Below are positions 52,360 through 63,775 of a stretch of 64,000 nucleotides of DNA, piece by piece. The notes beneath the pieces were generated by a model. The model had not been told where the DNA came from. It did not search any database and saw only the letters and a list, made by a program, of their open reading frames with translations. Source of the stretch: Ashinkailepas kermadecensis. Taxonomy: Eukaryota; Arthropoda; Thecostraca; Neolepadidae. Location: NCBI GenBank assembly GCA_034440615.1, contig JAOTOM010004673.1:269501-333500 (forward strand), written 5' to 3'. Numbering within the stretch: position 1 is the stretch's first letter; the number at the start of each line of letters is the position of its first letter. A program made the translations under genes and the position numbers.

Positions 52360-54310
52360 CCATTTTTGTTAGGAGCCCAACACATTTTCGAAACCCCTGC
52401 TCGTTTTAGGGTTTTGTTGCTTTTTTGTGCACCGATGATTTTTTTAGGTGTCGGGGCGCTTTCAAAGATCCCGATGTGTTTATTTAGTGCTCGGTCTTTT
52501 TGTTCGTTTTGGGACCATGCTGCTTTTTGCGGCCCCAGCCTCTTTTTCAGGCCCTTGTGCAGTCGCATGGCCCCTGTGTGCCTTGAGAGCTTCAGGTTTA
52601 TTTTTTTAGAGCTCCCGGTATGTTTATTTAAGGCTGCAACGCATGTTTTAAGGCCCTGTCGCTTTTTGCGAGACTGTGCGCTTTGGAGGGCCAGTTGCAC
52701 TTTCGGCCCCCGTTGTGCTCTTAGGGTCCCGCTGTGTTTATTTGGGGCTTCTGACGCACATTTGTGGGGCCCGAGTGCAATTTTGGGGCTTCGGTGCGAT
52801 TTGTCTGGGTCCCAGCGCGACTTATCGCGCCCAGGCGCGTGGTTCCGGGGACCCAACGCTAGTTTCCTGGGCTCAACGCGATTTTTGTGGATCTCTTCTG
52901 AATTTTCTTTAAAGTCCGAATCCCGGCATGATTTTTCGAGCCCCTGGCGCCATGTTTTTGTATCTCACCTCGATTTTTTTTCGAGCTCCGGTATGTTTTT
53001 CTGGACCGTACGCGATTTGTGAAGGCATCTGATGATATGTTTGGTGCTCCAGAGCCATTTTCCTGATCCGGACAGTTATTTTTTGGAATCCCTCCTTATT
53101 TTGGAAGGCTCCGGCTTGATTTTTTTGGGGGGGATACCGATGCGATTTTTGGGGTCACACTGTGCTTATGTGGGGCCCTAGAGGCCAATTTTTGGGAGCC
53201 CCGACGTGAATGTTTGATGCCCAGACCAAATTTTTGGGACTACCGATGGGAATTGTGGGTCCCGAACGCGATATTTGGGGAACCGGTTCGAGTTTGCGGG
53301 GCGCGTTGTACTTAGCTGTGACCCCAACGCGATCTTGGCGGTTCCTGTTGCAGATTTTCGGGCCTCGGAGCGAGTTTTCTGGGCCCGCCGTATTTATCGG
53401 GTCAGCCCCCTGCGCGAATTCTGGTGGACCGACGCGAATTTTTGTGGCCCCAGCGCGACTTTTTGGGGCCCCGGCACGATTCTTGGGAGCTTATCCCTCT
53501 TAGGAGAGAGGGGACATTTGCCCCTTTGATATGCCACTGCGGCCACCGAAGGTGTTTTTTTCAGCCGATGGCACCTTTCGGAGTGTAAAAGCCCTCCGGG
53601 TAATTTTTTTCCGGACCTGTTCTTAATTTGCCGGTGCTGGGGTCGATTCGATCGAGTCTCGGTGTGAACTTTTTGGACATCGAGTTCTATCTTTTTAAAG
53701 GTCCTTATGTGATATTTTTGGGTCCCGGTACGATTCTTCGGTCTCCCGGTGCGATTTTTTTCTCTCGATGCCCTGACACGTTTTTTTCCGGTGCCCAACG
53801 GGTTTTTGGGGGACTGACCCGATTTTTGAGGCCGTAGAGTGACATTCCGGTTGATAATTTATTTGTTAGGGCAGCTGCAACTTTTGGGGCCTGGCGCGAC
53901 CTTTTGGGCCCCCAGTGTGATTTTCAAGGGCTGCGACGCGACTTTTTTTAGTCCAATGCAATCTTTTGTGACCCGACGTCATTTGCTTGGATCCCTAGCG
54001 CGAGTTTTAGCGACCTCGACACTTTTTGGGCGTCCAACACGTTTTGGAGGCTTTTGGCGTCATTGTTAGGGCCCCAGAGTGATTATCCATGTCCGGATTG
54101 TTTTTCGTCGCCCCGGCTTCATTTGTGTCCCAATGAGACTGTTAGGGAACGGTACGACCTGTCGTGCCCCTAGCGTGATTTTCATGGTCCGGGCGTTACT
54201 TTTTGGTACCCCCAGGCTCAGCGTGATTTTCAGGGGCCCCGGCCGGCTCTTTTTGGGACCATGTCGTGATTTTCAAGTACCCCGGCACGACTCCTACAAT
54301 TTCTTAGGGG
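52360..54310 (-). repeat. Degenerate ~30-bp GGGCCCC-AAAAATC field, reverse orientation
   Basis: On the plus strand, units look like CGCGATTTTTGGGGCCC or CGCGACTTTTTGGGGCC with spacing of about 28-33 bp. On the minus strand they match the field at 48.96-50.0 kb. A minus-strand head reading GCAGTGGCATATCAAAGGGG lies at about 53539-53520, so 52360-53540 mirrors the head-plus-array layout at 48956. Units continue beyond it to about 54300. The 218-codon plus-strand frame at 52366-53022 is an array by-product. Confidence 0.75.
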
Positions 54311-55266
54311 CTTCTTGCAAATTATAGGCCTCCTCTCGCGTCTTAGGGGTCTCGTCCCATTTCCTGGAGCCTCTTTACCGGTTTTGGATGTCTTCTCGTG
54401 TCCTACCCTCCTCCATATTCAATGGCCCCCTCTCCCGTCTTGGAGGGCCTCCTCCTACATCCTGGGGCCCCTTTAACATGGCATGGGCCTCCTCTCATGT
54501 TCCAGGGGCATCCTCTGCCAAATTAGGGGCCTCCTGCCACGCCTCGTGGGCCTCCTCCTTTGTCCTGGCAAAGCCTACCCGTCTTGGGGGCATCTTCAAT
54601 TTTGGAAACCTCACCTCCTTCCATACCTGCTACCACTCACATCTTAAGGGCCTCCTCTCATTTCCTGGGAACTCCTTCCGGTCTTCGGGGCCTCATTCGG
54701 CCCTGGAGACCTCCTATTCCGTCTTGAGGGACTCCTCTCGAGTCCGGCAGGGGCCTCCTTTTCTCTTCTAGAGACTTTTTTTTTCAAATTAGGGGCACTC
54801 CTCTCACGTCTTGGGGGTCTCCTGCTCTGCGTTTTGATTCGATCTTTGCCCATTTTAAGGGTGGCCTCTTATCTCCTGGTGGACTCCTCTTCTCTCCCAG
54901 GTGCCTCCTCTTCCAAATTATAAGCAACCTTTCCTATCTCAGTTCCCTTGTCATTTCCTGGGGACCTTCTTACCCGTCTTGGAGCCTTCTTTCTCGCCTG
55001 GGAGTCATCCCTCTTATCTAATGGCCTTTCTCTCCTATTTTAGGGGCCTCCTCGTTCACCATGGGGTCTCATTTCCAATCTTGTGTCGTCCTCTTCCGAA
55101 TTAGGTGTCTCCTGCCACGTTTCTGGATCATCCTTTTCTATCTTGGTGGAACCTTACCCGTTTTGGGGCCTGTTTTTGCGTCTCCGAAACCTCATTTCAT
55201 ATCCACTGGCTTTCTCTTCCGTCTTAGGGCCTCCTCTCATTTTCTGGGGCCTCTTTTCCCGTATTT
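54311..55266. repeat. Degenerate ~30-bp GGGGCCTCCT minisatellite field, left part
   Basis: GGGGCCTCCTCTC or GGGCCTCCTC words recur roughly every 30 bp with varied tails such as CCGTCTTGG, TTTCCTGG and CAAATTAGG. Tail types alternate, suggesting a higher-order unit. Open frames here are by-products. Confidence 0.7.
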
Positions 55267-55966
55267 GGGCCTCCTTTGCAATCCTGGGGGCCTCCTTTGC
55301 AATCCTTGGGGGCCTCCTTTGCAATCCTTGGGGGCCTCCTTTGCAATCCTGGGGCCTCCTTTGCAATCATGGGGGCCTCCTTTGCAATCCTTGGGGCCTC
55401 CTTTGCAATCATGGGGGCCTCCTTTGCAATCCTGGGGGCCTCCTTTGCAATCCTGGGGGCCTCCTTTGCAATCCTCCTTTGCAATCCTGGGGCCTCCTTT
55501 GCAATCCTGGGGGCCTCCTTTGCAATCCTGGGGGCCTCCTTTGCAATCCTGGGGGCCTCCTTTGCAATCCTGGGGCCTCCTTTGCAATCCTGGGGGCCTC
55601 CTTTGGGCCTCTTTGAATCATGGGGCCTCTTTGCAATCTTGGGGCCTCCTTTGCAATTTGCAATCTGGGGGCCTCCTTTGCAATCCTGGGGGCCTCCTTT
55701 GCAATCATGGGGCCTCCTTTGCAATCCATAGGGGCCTCCTTTGCAATCCTGGGGGCCTCCTTTGCAATCCTGGGGGCCTCCTTTGCAATCATGGGGGCCT
55801 CCTTTGCAATCCTGGGGCCTCCTTTGTAATCCTTGGGGCCTCCTTTGCAATCATGGGGGCCTCCTTTGCAATCCTGGGGCCTCCTTTGCAATCCTGGGGG
55901 CCTCCTTTGCAATCCTGGGGGCCTCCTTTGCAATCATGGGGCCTCCTTTGCAATCTTTGGGGCCTC
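55267..55966. repeat. 20-22-bp minisatellite, about 33 copies
   Basis: The unit GGCCTCCTTTGCAATCCTGG repeats with 0-2 extra G. CCT is sometimes replaced by CAT or CTT. A few units are deleted near 55470, 55600 and 55655. It lies inside the ~30-bp field and looks like a recent local expansion of one of its units. Overlapping frames are open on both strands (QRRPQDCKGGP on minus, LQSWGPP and GASFAIL on plus). Confidence 0.95.
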
Positions 55967-56580
55967 CGTGCCAATTGTCGGCACTCTCTTGATTTCTGGG
56001 GCCTCCTATCCTCTCCTAGGTGACTCCTTTTTCAAATTAGGGGCCTCCTCTCACGTCTTGGAGGCCTCATCACCTGTGTTTGGAGCCTCATTATCCTCTT
56101 AGCAGGGTGCTTTTGTGTCATTGTCCCAAATCTTCTCTCCTAGGGTCCTCCCCTTCCAAAATATGGGCCTCATCTGGCTGGTCTCAGTGGCCTTCTCTCA
56201 TTCCTGCGGAGACCTTCTTACCCATCTTGGGGCTCCCTCTTGCGTCCGGAGAAATATCTCCTATCATTCCTTATTTTCTATTGTAGGGGCCTCCTCTTCC
56301 ATCTTGGGGGCCTCGTTTTCCAAATTAAGAATATCCTGCCACCAATCGGAAGCCTTCTTGTCTAACCTGGGTGGCTTCCTGCCCGTCTCGGTGGCATCCT
56401 TTTTCGTCCTGGGGCCTCCTCCCAATCTCTGTCCTACGTCGCTTATTAGGACCTGATTAGATTTCGCGGGAGCCTCGTTGCCAGTCTTGGGGCCTCCTTG
56501 ACAGCATGATCTTCTGTCTCGTCGGCCTCCTTGCTCACCTTTTTTCCTGTGCATTTCCGGATAGGGGCCTCCTCAAATTT
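55967..56580. repeat. Degenerate ~30-bp GGGGCCTCCT minisatellite field, right part
   Basis: The irregular pattern resumes after the 20-22-bp expansion, with GGGGCCTCCT, GGAGACCTTCTTACCC and TTGGGG(C)CTC words. It fades out near 56580. Confidence 0.65.
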
Positions 56581-57620
<1,040 letters not shown>

Positions 57621-57639
57621 TGTGTACACAAAGAGGCCC

Positions 57640-57752
57640 TTCGAAAAAGTGACCGAAGTCCGGAGCGTTTCGGGAAAGTGGGGGGCCTCGGTAGGTAGGG
57701 GGCACTATTCAGATATCCCCCCCCCATGGACCAAATCCTTGCTACGCCACTG
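57640..57752 (-). mobile_element. Fragment with CCAGTGGCGTAGC terminus
   Basis: On the minus strand the stretch starts CCAGTGGCGTAGCAAGGATT, followed by a long C/G run and AGTGCCCCC words. The terminus resembles the other CAGTGGCG starts in the window. The other end is not delimited; the TA tract lies just beyond. Confidence 0.45.
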
Positions 57753-58303
57753 GATAAAGTACGGGGGAAGGTAATCTGATTGCCAAAAACAGCAATACAC
57801 AATTTTGAAACTCGGAATTTTCTTGCACAGGATTTCAGTTTGGACAGATAGGTCTTCGACAGTCACCAGTTCATTCATCGGAGATCGGTCGGAATTTCAT
57901 TTCAGAGAAGTTGTGAAAATAGCGGATGCCGCAGTGTGGAGCGTGGCGGCCAGTATCGGCGTCCCGCTCAACAGGCCGCAGCGGCGGTGTCCGGTTGCGG
58001 CGCGGCGCGTGCCGCGTGTGCGTCGGTCGCCGTGTGTGGGGGGAGGGGGGGGGACGGCCGGTAACTCACGCCGGCGGCCTGTGTGAATACGGCCAATTGT
58101 GCGGCCCACCTAAATCAGGCGGCGGGATGAAGTCGGCACAACGGCCGGCCGCTGATTTACCGGCCGCCGACGCCGGCACACGTCGCGGCACAATGTCGAC
58201 GTGCACGCCGCGACACCGGCCCGGCCAGCACGGCGCACGTGACCCGAGGTGGCCGCTGGTGCAGGGTGCAGCACCGGGCGGCCTGGCGGTGAGCTCGCGT
58301 GGT
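57753..58303. other. Single-copy sequence, CpG-rich from 57930
   Basis: No supported gene. The CpG-dense part leads straight into the 54-bp array. Confidence 0.35.
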
Positions 58304-58735
58304 GGTGACCCGACCCGCGCCGGCTGGGGCAACGCCGCACCAGGTCCGCCGGCACCTGGTGACCCGACCCACGCCGGCCGGGGCAACGCTACACCAGGTC
58401 CGCCGGCACGTGGTGACCCGACCCACGCCGGCCGGGACAACGCTACCAGGTCCGCCGGCACGTGGTGACCCGACCCACGCCGGCTGGGGCAACGCACCAG
58501 GTCCGCCGGCACGTGGTGACCCGACCCACGCCGGCTGGGGCAACGCCGCACCAGGTCCGCCGGCACCTGGTGACCCGACCCACGCCGGCCGGGACAACGC
58601 TACACCAGGTCCGCCGGCACCTGGTGACCCGACCCACACCGGTCGCAATTACGCTGCACCGGGTCCGCCGGCACCTGGTGACCCGACCCACACCGGTCGC
58701 AATTACGCTGCACCGGGTCCGCCGGCACGTGCGGC
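58304..58735. repeat. 54-bp minisatellite, about 8 copies
   Basis: GGTGACCCGACCCACGCCGG starts units at 58304, 58358 and then about every 54 bp. Each unit continues with GGGGCAACGC and ACCAGGTCCGCCGGCAC. The last two units carry an ACACCGGTCGCAATTACGCT variant. Some units have small deletions. Frames stay open on both strands. Confidence 0.95.
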
Positions 58736-59414
58736 GAACGGTGGACGAAACGAGGCTCAGTCGCAGGCGGTCTACGCTCCGCCGAAACATTCGAGTTTAA
58801 TCAAACCAAATCGAATCATTTCGATTCAGTTGGATTTGATTCCTGCAGGCTGCATCATAGATCGCCGTGTGTGGAGGAACTGAGCGCTGGAGATCACACC
58901 GTATGATTGCATGTCACTGCAGCGAACGTCAATTGGACTGTACAAGGTGGCCGGCGTGTAATTACACCGGCCAACTCGTCATTACACCGCCCTCCTCTGC
59001 ACCCTCCTCCGACAGGGCGTACCTGCGTCAGGCACCCAGCCCAATATTCATTAGCTAACAATGTGAACATCTGTTTGAGCTGCTTGTGAACGCTAGTTAT
59101 ATGTTCTTGTAGTTGTGTGCATACGATTCGTGGCGACCATCTGGGGAATAGGTTGCCCGTGACAAAAATAAACTCTTCGACCTCACAGCATAGAACAATG
59201 GCGAACCTAGGGCTCTTCACGTGAATCATATCACGCACACACGGTCTCCCCACACCCGGCCTGGGCGCTGTGGCGGGTTAGAGATCGACCCGACGACCTC
59301 TGCTTGGTCGGCGGCCGCACCGCATCGTCCAATCGTGGTAACAACCCGAATGGCAATACATTTAAGTGCATCGCAAGCGATGAGTCGAGTTCACCGGACA
59401 ACACACTATAAATT
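58736..59414. other. Single-copy sequence, nothing recognised
   Basis: Contains a short AATCGAATCATTTCGATT dyad near 58809-58827. No gene supported. Confidence 0.35.
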
Positions 59415-60905
59415 GTGTCGGCGCTGCGCACGTGGTGCACGTCGGTCGGGTCACTGTCGCCAGTCACGGGTCTTCAGGTCGCCCGCTGCGCACGTGGTGC
59501 ACGTCGGTCGGGTCACTGTCGCCAGTCACGGGTCTTCAGGTCGCCCGCTGCACACGTGGTGCACGTCGGTCGGGTCACTGTCGCCAGTCACGGGTTTCGA
59601 TCGCCCGCTGGACGTGGTGCGTCGGTCGGGTACTGTCCACGTCACGGGTCTCGGTCGCCCGCACACGTGGTGCGTCGGTCGGGTCTGTCGCCAGTACGGT
59701 TTCAGGTCGCCCGCTGCGCACGTGGTGCACGTCGGTCGGGTCACGTCGCCAGTACGGGTTTCGGTCGCCCGCTGCGCGTGGTGACGTCGGCCGGGTCCTG
59801 TCGCCAGTCCGAGTCTTCAGGTCGCCCGCTGCACACGTGGTGCCGTCGGCCGGGTCACGTCGCCAGTCACGGGTCTTCAGGTCGCCCGCTGCACGTGGTG
59901 CACGTCGGTCGGGTCACTGTCGCCAGTCACGGGTCTTCAGGTCGCCCGCTGCGCACGTGGTGCACGTCGGTCGGGTCACTGTCGCCAGCCACGGGTTTCA
60001 GGTCGCCCGCTGCACACGTGGTGCCGTCGATCGGGTCACTGTCGCCAGTCACGGGTTTCAGGTCGCCCGCTGACACGTGGTGACGTCGGCCGGGTCACTG
60101 TCGCCAGTCACGGGTCTTCGGTCGCCCGCTGCGCACGTGGTGACGTCGGTCGGGTCACTGTCGCCAGTACGGGTCTTCGGTCGCCCGCTGCACGTGGTGA
60201 CGTCGATCGGGTCACTGTCGCCGTCACGGGTCTCGGTCGCCCGCTGCACGTGGTGCGTCGGCCGGGTTGTCGCCAGTACGGGTTTCGGTCGCCCGCTGCG
60301 CACGTGGTGCGTCGGCCGGGTCACTGTCGCCAGTCACGGGTTTCAGGTCGCCCGTTGCGCACGTGGTGCACGTCGGTCGGGTCACTGTCGCCAGTCACGG
60401 GTCTTCAGGTGCCCGCTGCGCACGTGGTGACGTCGATCGGGTCACTGTCGCCAGTACGGGTCTTCAGGTCGCCCGCTGCGCACGTGGTGCACGTCGGCCG
60501 GGTCACTGTCGCCAGTCACGGGTCTTCAGGTCGCCCGCTGCGCACGTGGTGCACGTCGGTCGGGTCACTGTCGCCAGTCACGGGTCTTCAGGTCGCCCGC
60601 TGGACACGTGGTGCACGTCGATCGGGTCACTGTCGCCAGTCACGAGTCTTCAGGTCGCCCGCTGCACACGTGGTGCACGTCGGTCGGGTCACTGTCGCCA
60701 GTCACGGGTCTTCAGGTCGCCCGCTGCGCACGTGGTGCACGTCGGTCGGGTCACTGTCGCCAGTCACGGGTCTTCAGGTCGCCCGCTGCGCACGTGGTGC
60801 ACGTCGGTCGGGTCACTGTCGCCAGTCACGGGTCTTCAGGTCGCCCGCTGCGCACGTGGTGCACGTCGGTCGGGTCACTGTCGTCACTGTCGTCACTGTT
60901 CTTCA
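59415..60905. repeat. 62-bp minisatellite, about 24-25 copies
   Basis: Units contain CGGGTCTTCAGGTCGCCCGC, TGCGCACGTGGTGCACGTCG and GGTCACTGTCGCCAGTCA. The outer units (59415-59590 and about 60440-60880) are nearly identical. Units between about 59595 and 60330 have many one- to four-base deletions at recurrent places. Every unit has CACGTG and most have GTGCAC palindromes. Overlapping frames of over 200 codons are open in more than one phase, which argues against coding. Confidence 0.96.
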
Positions 60906-61309
60906 GGTCACCCGCTGCACAGGGCTGCTGCAGCCGTGCACTATTGCACTAATTTGAGGGCCAAATCGACCCACTTCGCGAAAGCTATGGTTCAGGGCAC
61001 ACTCCGGCATTGATGCTTTGAACTACAACTACATTGATATCATCGGTTCAGGGACAGGAGGCAACGGAGCCACTGCTGCTGCCCCCAGTTCCTGTGCTCA
61101 GGTTTGTCCCGTTAGCAGCTGAAGAGATCGCCCAAATATTACGGAAAAGTGCATCGATGCGGTTGATTCTAACCGTGAACGCCTCGATGTCGCCTTCATT
61201 GTTCACTCAGCTACTGTCAACGATTTTGTTGCACTCTAACTACATAGGACACACACCGTCAGCTGTTGACTGTTGTCATGAGGAATAGAGCAAAGTAACA
61301 TTAATACAC
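60906..61309. other. Single-copy spacer
   Basis: An 84-codon plus-strand frame at 61034-61288 has no recognised domain. Nothing else is seen. Confidence 0.35.
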
Positions 61310-61371
61310 GTTGTGACATATTAGTGACAATGTCACTAATATTAGTGACACTGTCACTAATATGTCACAAC
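61310..61371. repeat. 62-bp near-perfect palindrome
   Basis: The sequence from GTTGTGACATATTAGTGACA to ACTAATATGTCACAAC is its own reverse complement except at one symmetric pair (A at 61330, C at 61351). It consists of two copies of a smaller dyad, TATTAGTGACA-TGTCACTAATA. It could extrude a cruciform or encode a 30-bp RNA hairpin. Confidence 0.95.
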
Positions 61372-61711
61372 CTGCCTTTTGGGAAGGGAACAGAACTTTG
61401 TATGCTCCACCGCTGGCTTCTACATGGCCGTAGGAACAACGGGAGGCAGGGGACTTGCATTATCTCCCTCAACGCCAAATATTCTCACATCTTATCCATC
61501 AACCCAATGGCGCTCACTGGAAATAATTGATCCAAACATCGGCTTGTTCTCCAAATATTTGGGCTGTGCCCACGCGGCTCCGGTCTGTCGTCGACACGGA
61601 TGCGAGCGCATCAGTGGACTTGAGGAGGAAGACCGCACGCCTGGCCACACCGTGCCGTCGACGCACGTCTGCCCTGCTGAAGGTGACAGGCGGGTCCTCG
61701 GGCCAACTAGA
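61372..61711. other. Single-copy spacer
   Basis: Short open frames only. No repeat is seen until 61712. Confidence 0.35.
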
Positions 61712-61853
61712 GCGGATCCGTGCTGGGACGCCGGCTGTGGGGTCGGATGGAGCGCCGAGGGGTGATGCAGGATCCGTGCAGCGGATCCGTGCTGGGACGC
61801 CGGCTGTGGGGTCCGATGGAGCGCCGAAGGGTGGCGCAGGATCCGTCCACAGC
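61712..61853. repeat. 69-bp direct repeat, 2 copies
   Basis: GCGGATCCGTGCTGGGACGC starts at 61712 and 61781. Both copies continue through GGCTGTGGGGTC and GGATGGAGCGCC to GCAGGATCCGT. Confidence 0.9.
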
Positions 61854-61909
61854 CGGCAGGACCACCCGAGCCGGTGGTCATCGTGCAGCCGGGGTGGTCT
61901 GTCGTCAGA

Positions 61910-62710
61910 CCGCCGTCACAGACCGTCAGCGACAGACCGCCAGACGGTCACGCCGTCACAGACCGTCAGCGACAGACCGCCAGACCGTCACGCCGTCACA
62001 GACCGTCAGCGACAGACCGCCAGACCGTCACAGACCGTCAGCGACAGACCGCCAGACGGTCACGCCGTCACAGACCGTCAGCGACAGACCGCCAGACCGT
62101 CATGCTGTCACAGACCGTCAGCAACAGACCGTCACACTGTCACAGACCGTCAGCGACAGACCGCCAGACGGTCACGCCGTCACAGACCGTCGGCGACAGA
62201 CCGCCAGACCGTCATGCTGTCACAGACCGTCAGCAACAGACCGTCACACTGTCACAGACCGTCAGCGACAGATCGCCAGACGGTCACGCCGTCACAGACC
62301 GTCAGCGACAGACCACCAGACCGTCACAGACCATCAGTAACAGACCGCCAGACCGTTACGCTGTCACAGACCATCAGCAACAGACCGCCCGACCGTCACG
62401 CTGTCACAGACCATCAGCAACAGACCGCCAGACCGTTAAGCTGTCACAGACCATCAGCAACAGACCGCCAGACCGTTAAGCTGTCACAGACCGTCAGCGA
62501 CAGACCGCCACACCGTCACGCTGTCACAGACCGTCAGCGACAGACCGCCAGACGGTCACGCCGTCACAGACCGTCAGCGACAGACCGCCAGACCGTCACG
62601 CTGTCACAGACCGTCAGCGACAGACCGCCAGACCGTCACGCTGTCACAGACCGTCAGACCGTTACGCTGTCACAGACCGTCAGCAACAGACCGTCAGACC
62701 GTCAGACCAT
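61910..62710. repeat. 40-bp minisatellite, about 20 copies
   Basis: The unit is CACAGACCGTCAGCGACAGA then CCGCCAGACCGTCACGCTGT, with CCGT/CGGT and CGCC/CGCT variants. Some units lack the middle part, giving shorter steps (for example near 62020 and 62655). A 403-codon frame (61527-62738) runs through it because the unit lacks stops in all plus phases. It has no recognisable domain. Confidence 0.96.
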
Positions 62711-62900
62711 CAGTCACTTGGTCTGTCCCCGCGAGTGACACTCCTTGACGACCTGTGACACATACCTTGATGACCTGCGACCCATACATTGACACTGGAG
62801 GATCCCCTGGCGATCTGTATTGTGATGTTTTTCCTGACGACGTGTGAGTGCCTCCCTGATGACTTATGCACACTCGCTTATTATAGACTACTTATTGACT
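62711..62900. repeat. Degenerate tail of GACGACCTGTGAC-type units
   Basis: TGACGACCTGTGACAC, TGATGACCTGCGACCC, TGGCGATCTGTATTG and TGACGACGTGTGAG recur at irregular spacing. This may be a decayed continuation of the 40-bp array or an older minisatellite. Confidence 0.5.
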
Positions 62901-63775
62901 CTCTGTGAGTGCCATTCCCGTGGTCTCTGCGATCATAGCCAAAACTTTCCTCTCCCAAAAGACCGTATGTAGCACACTTCTTGAAACCTTTCACACACAA
63001 AAAAATGGAACAACCAGCTCTTGTAGCATCCTCACACAATGCTTCTCACCACCATGCACCCAAGTGAATCCAGAAGTTCACCGACAGGCGTAACCTTCAC
63101 TTTCTCCACAGCTTCCAAACCCGTCTATGCTCGCCGTTGTCTGCAAAGGCACCCTCCTGACAAAAGCGGGTACCGTGCACTTCACAGACCAGGCACTGAA
63201 TGTTACGCGAAGACATCATGACTATGACCGTGCCGCCATCGAGGTGTGGGAGAGTCAGCCAAGGAGGCGTGTGCTCACTGCGTCACTCACGTGGCCTAAA
63301 CGTGCAGATTAAGCCGAGAAATTACACGCCGGCTGTGCGGCGCCATTAGCCGAAGCATCACTTTTTGCGCCAGCTCCGCTGACATTCCGTTCGATGCGTA
63401 GTATTCACACCGGCTCTCCCGGCCGGCCGCGTGCAAATCCGATCACTGGACCAAGCAACCGAAGGAATGTGTGACAGTAATCGTTTTTATCTCATGCCTG
63501 TCATATCCAAATTGTTGTTGGGCCATTTGATCCGCTTAAGGGTCAAAATGCCACAACAAGACGCCGGATGCTCCTTTATGAGTGGCTTATTCCGCGAGTT
63601 TGCACGCCGATTACTGCCGTGGCATATCGGAGACGGACATTCACCACTCAATCTGGGGTCGACAGCCGACCCGCGATGGTGCACAGGACACTCTGCACTG
63701 AACTTAAGCCGGGTAACCAGGCGCAGGGCATCGGCCGGCTGCCGGACATCTGACGCAGCTGACTACCGAGATTGA
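62901..63775. other. Single-copy sequence, no supported gene
   Basis: A 114-codon plus-strand frame (63431-63775) and shorter ones overlap. No domain or splice context is recognised. Confidence 0.35.

Noticed and set aside
52366..53022. 218-codon Phe/Cys-rich frame
   Set aside because: Lies wholly in a degenerate ~30-bp repeat field, with an overlapping minus-strand frame and no domain.
55061..56023. 320-codon LQSWGPP repeat frame
   Set aside because: Arises from the 20-22-bp minisatellite, with equally open minus-strand frames.
59268..59330. tRNA-like GGCGGGTTAGAGATCGACCC stretch
   Set aside because: A weak box-B-like word is seen on the minus strand, but no box A at the right spacing and no cloverleaf.
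59221..61013. Several 180-250-codon frames rich in GRPLRTWCTSVGSL-type repeats
   Set aside because: By-products of the 62-bp array, where all three plus phases carry long frames.
61527..62738. 403-codon frame, the longest in the window
   Set aside because: Most of it is the 40-bp minisatellite, and two other overlapping plus-strand frames of over 200 codons are also open. No domain is recognisable.
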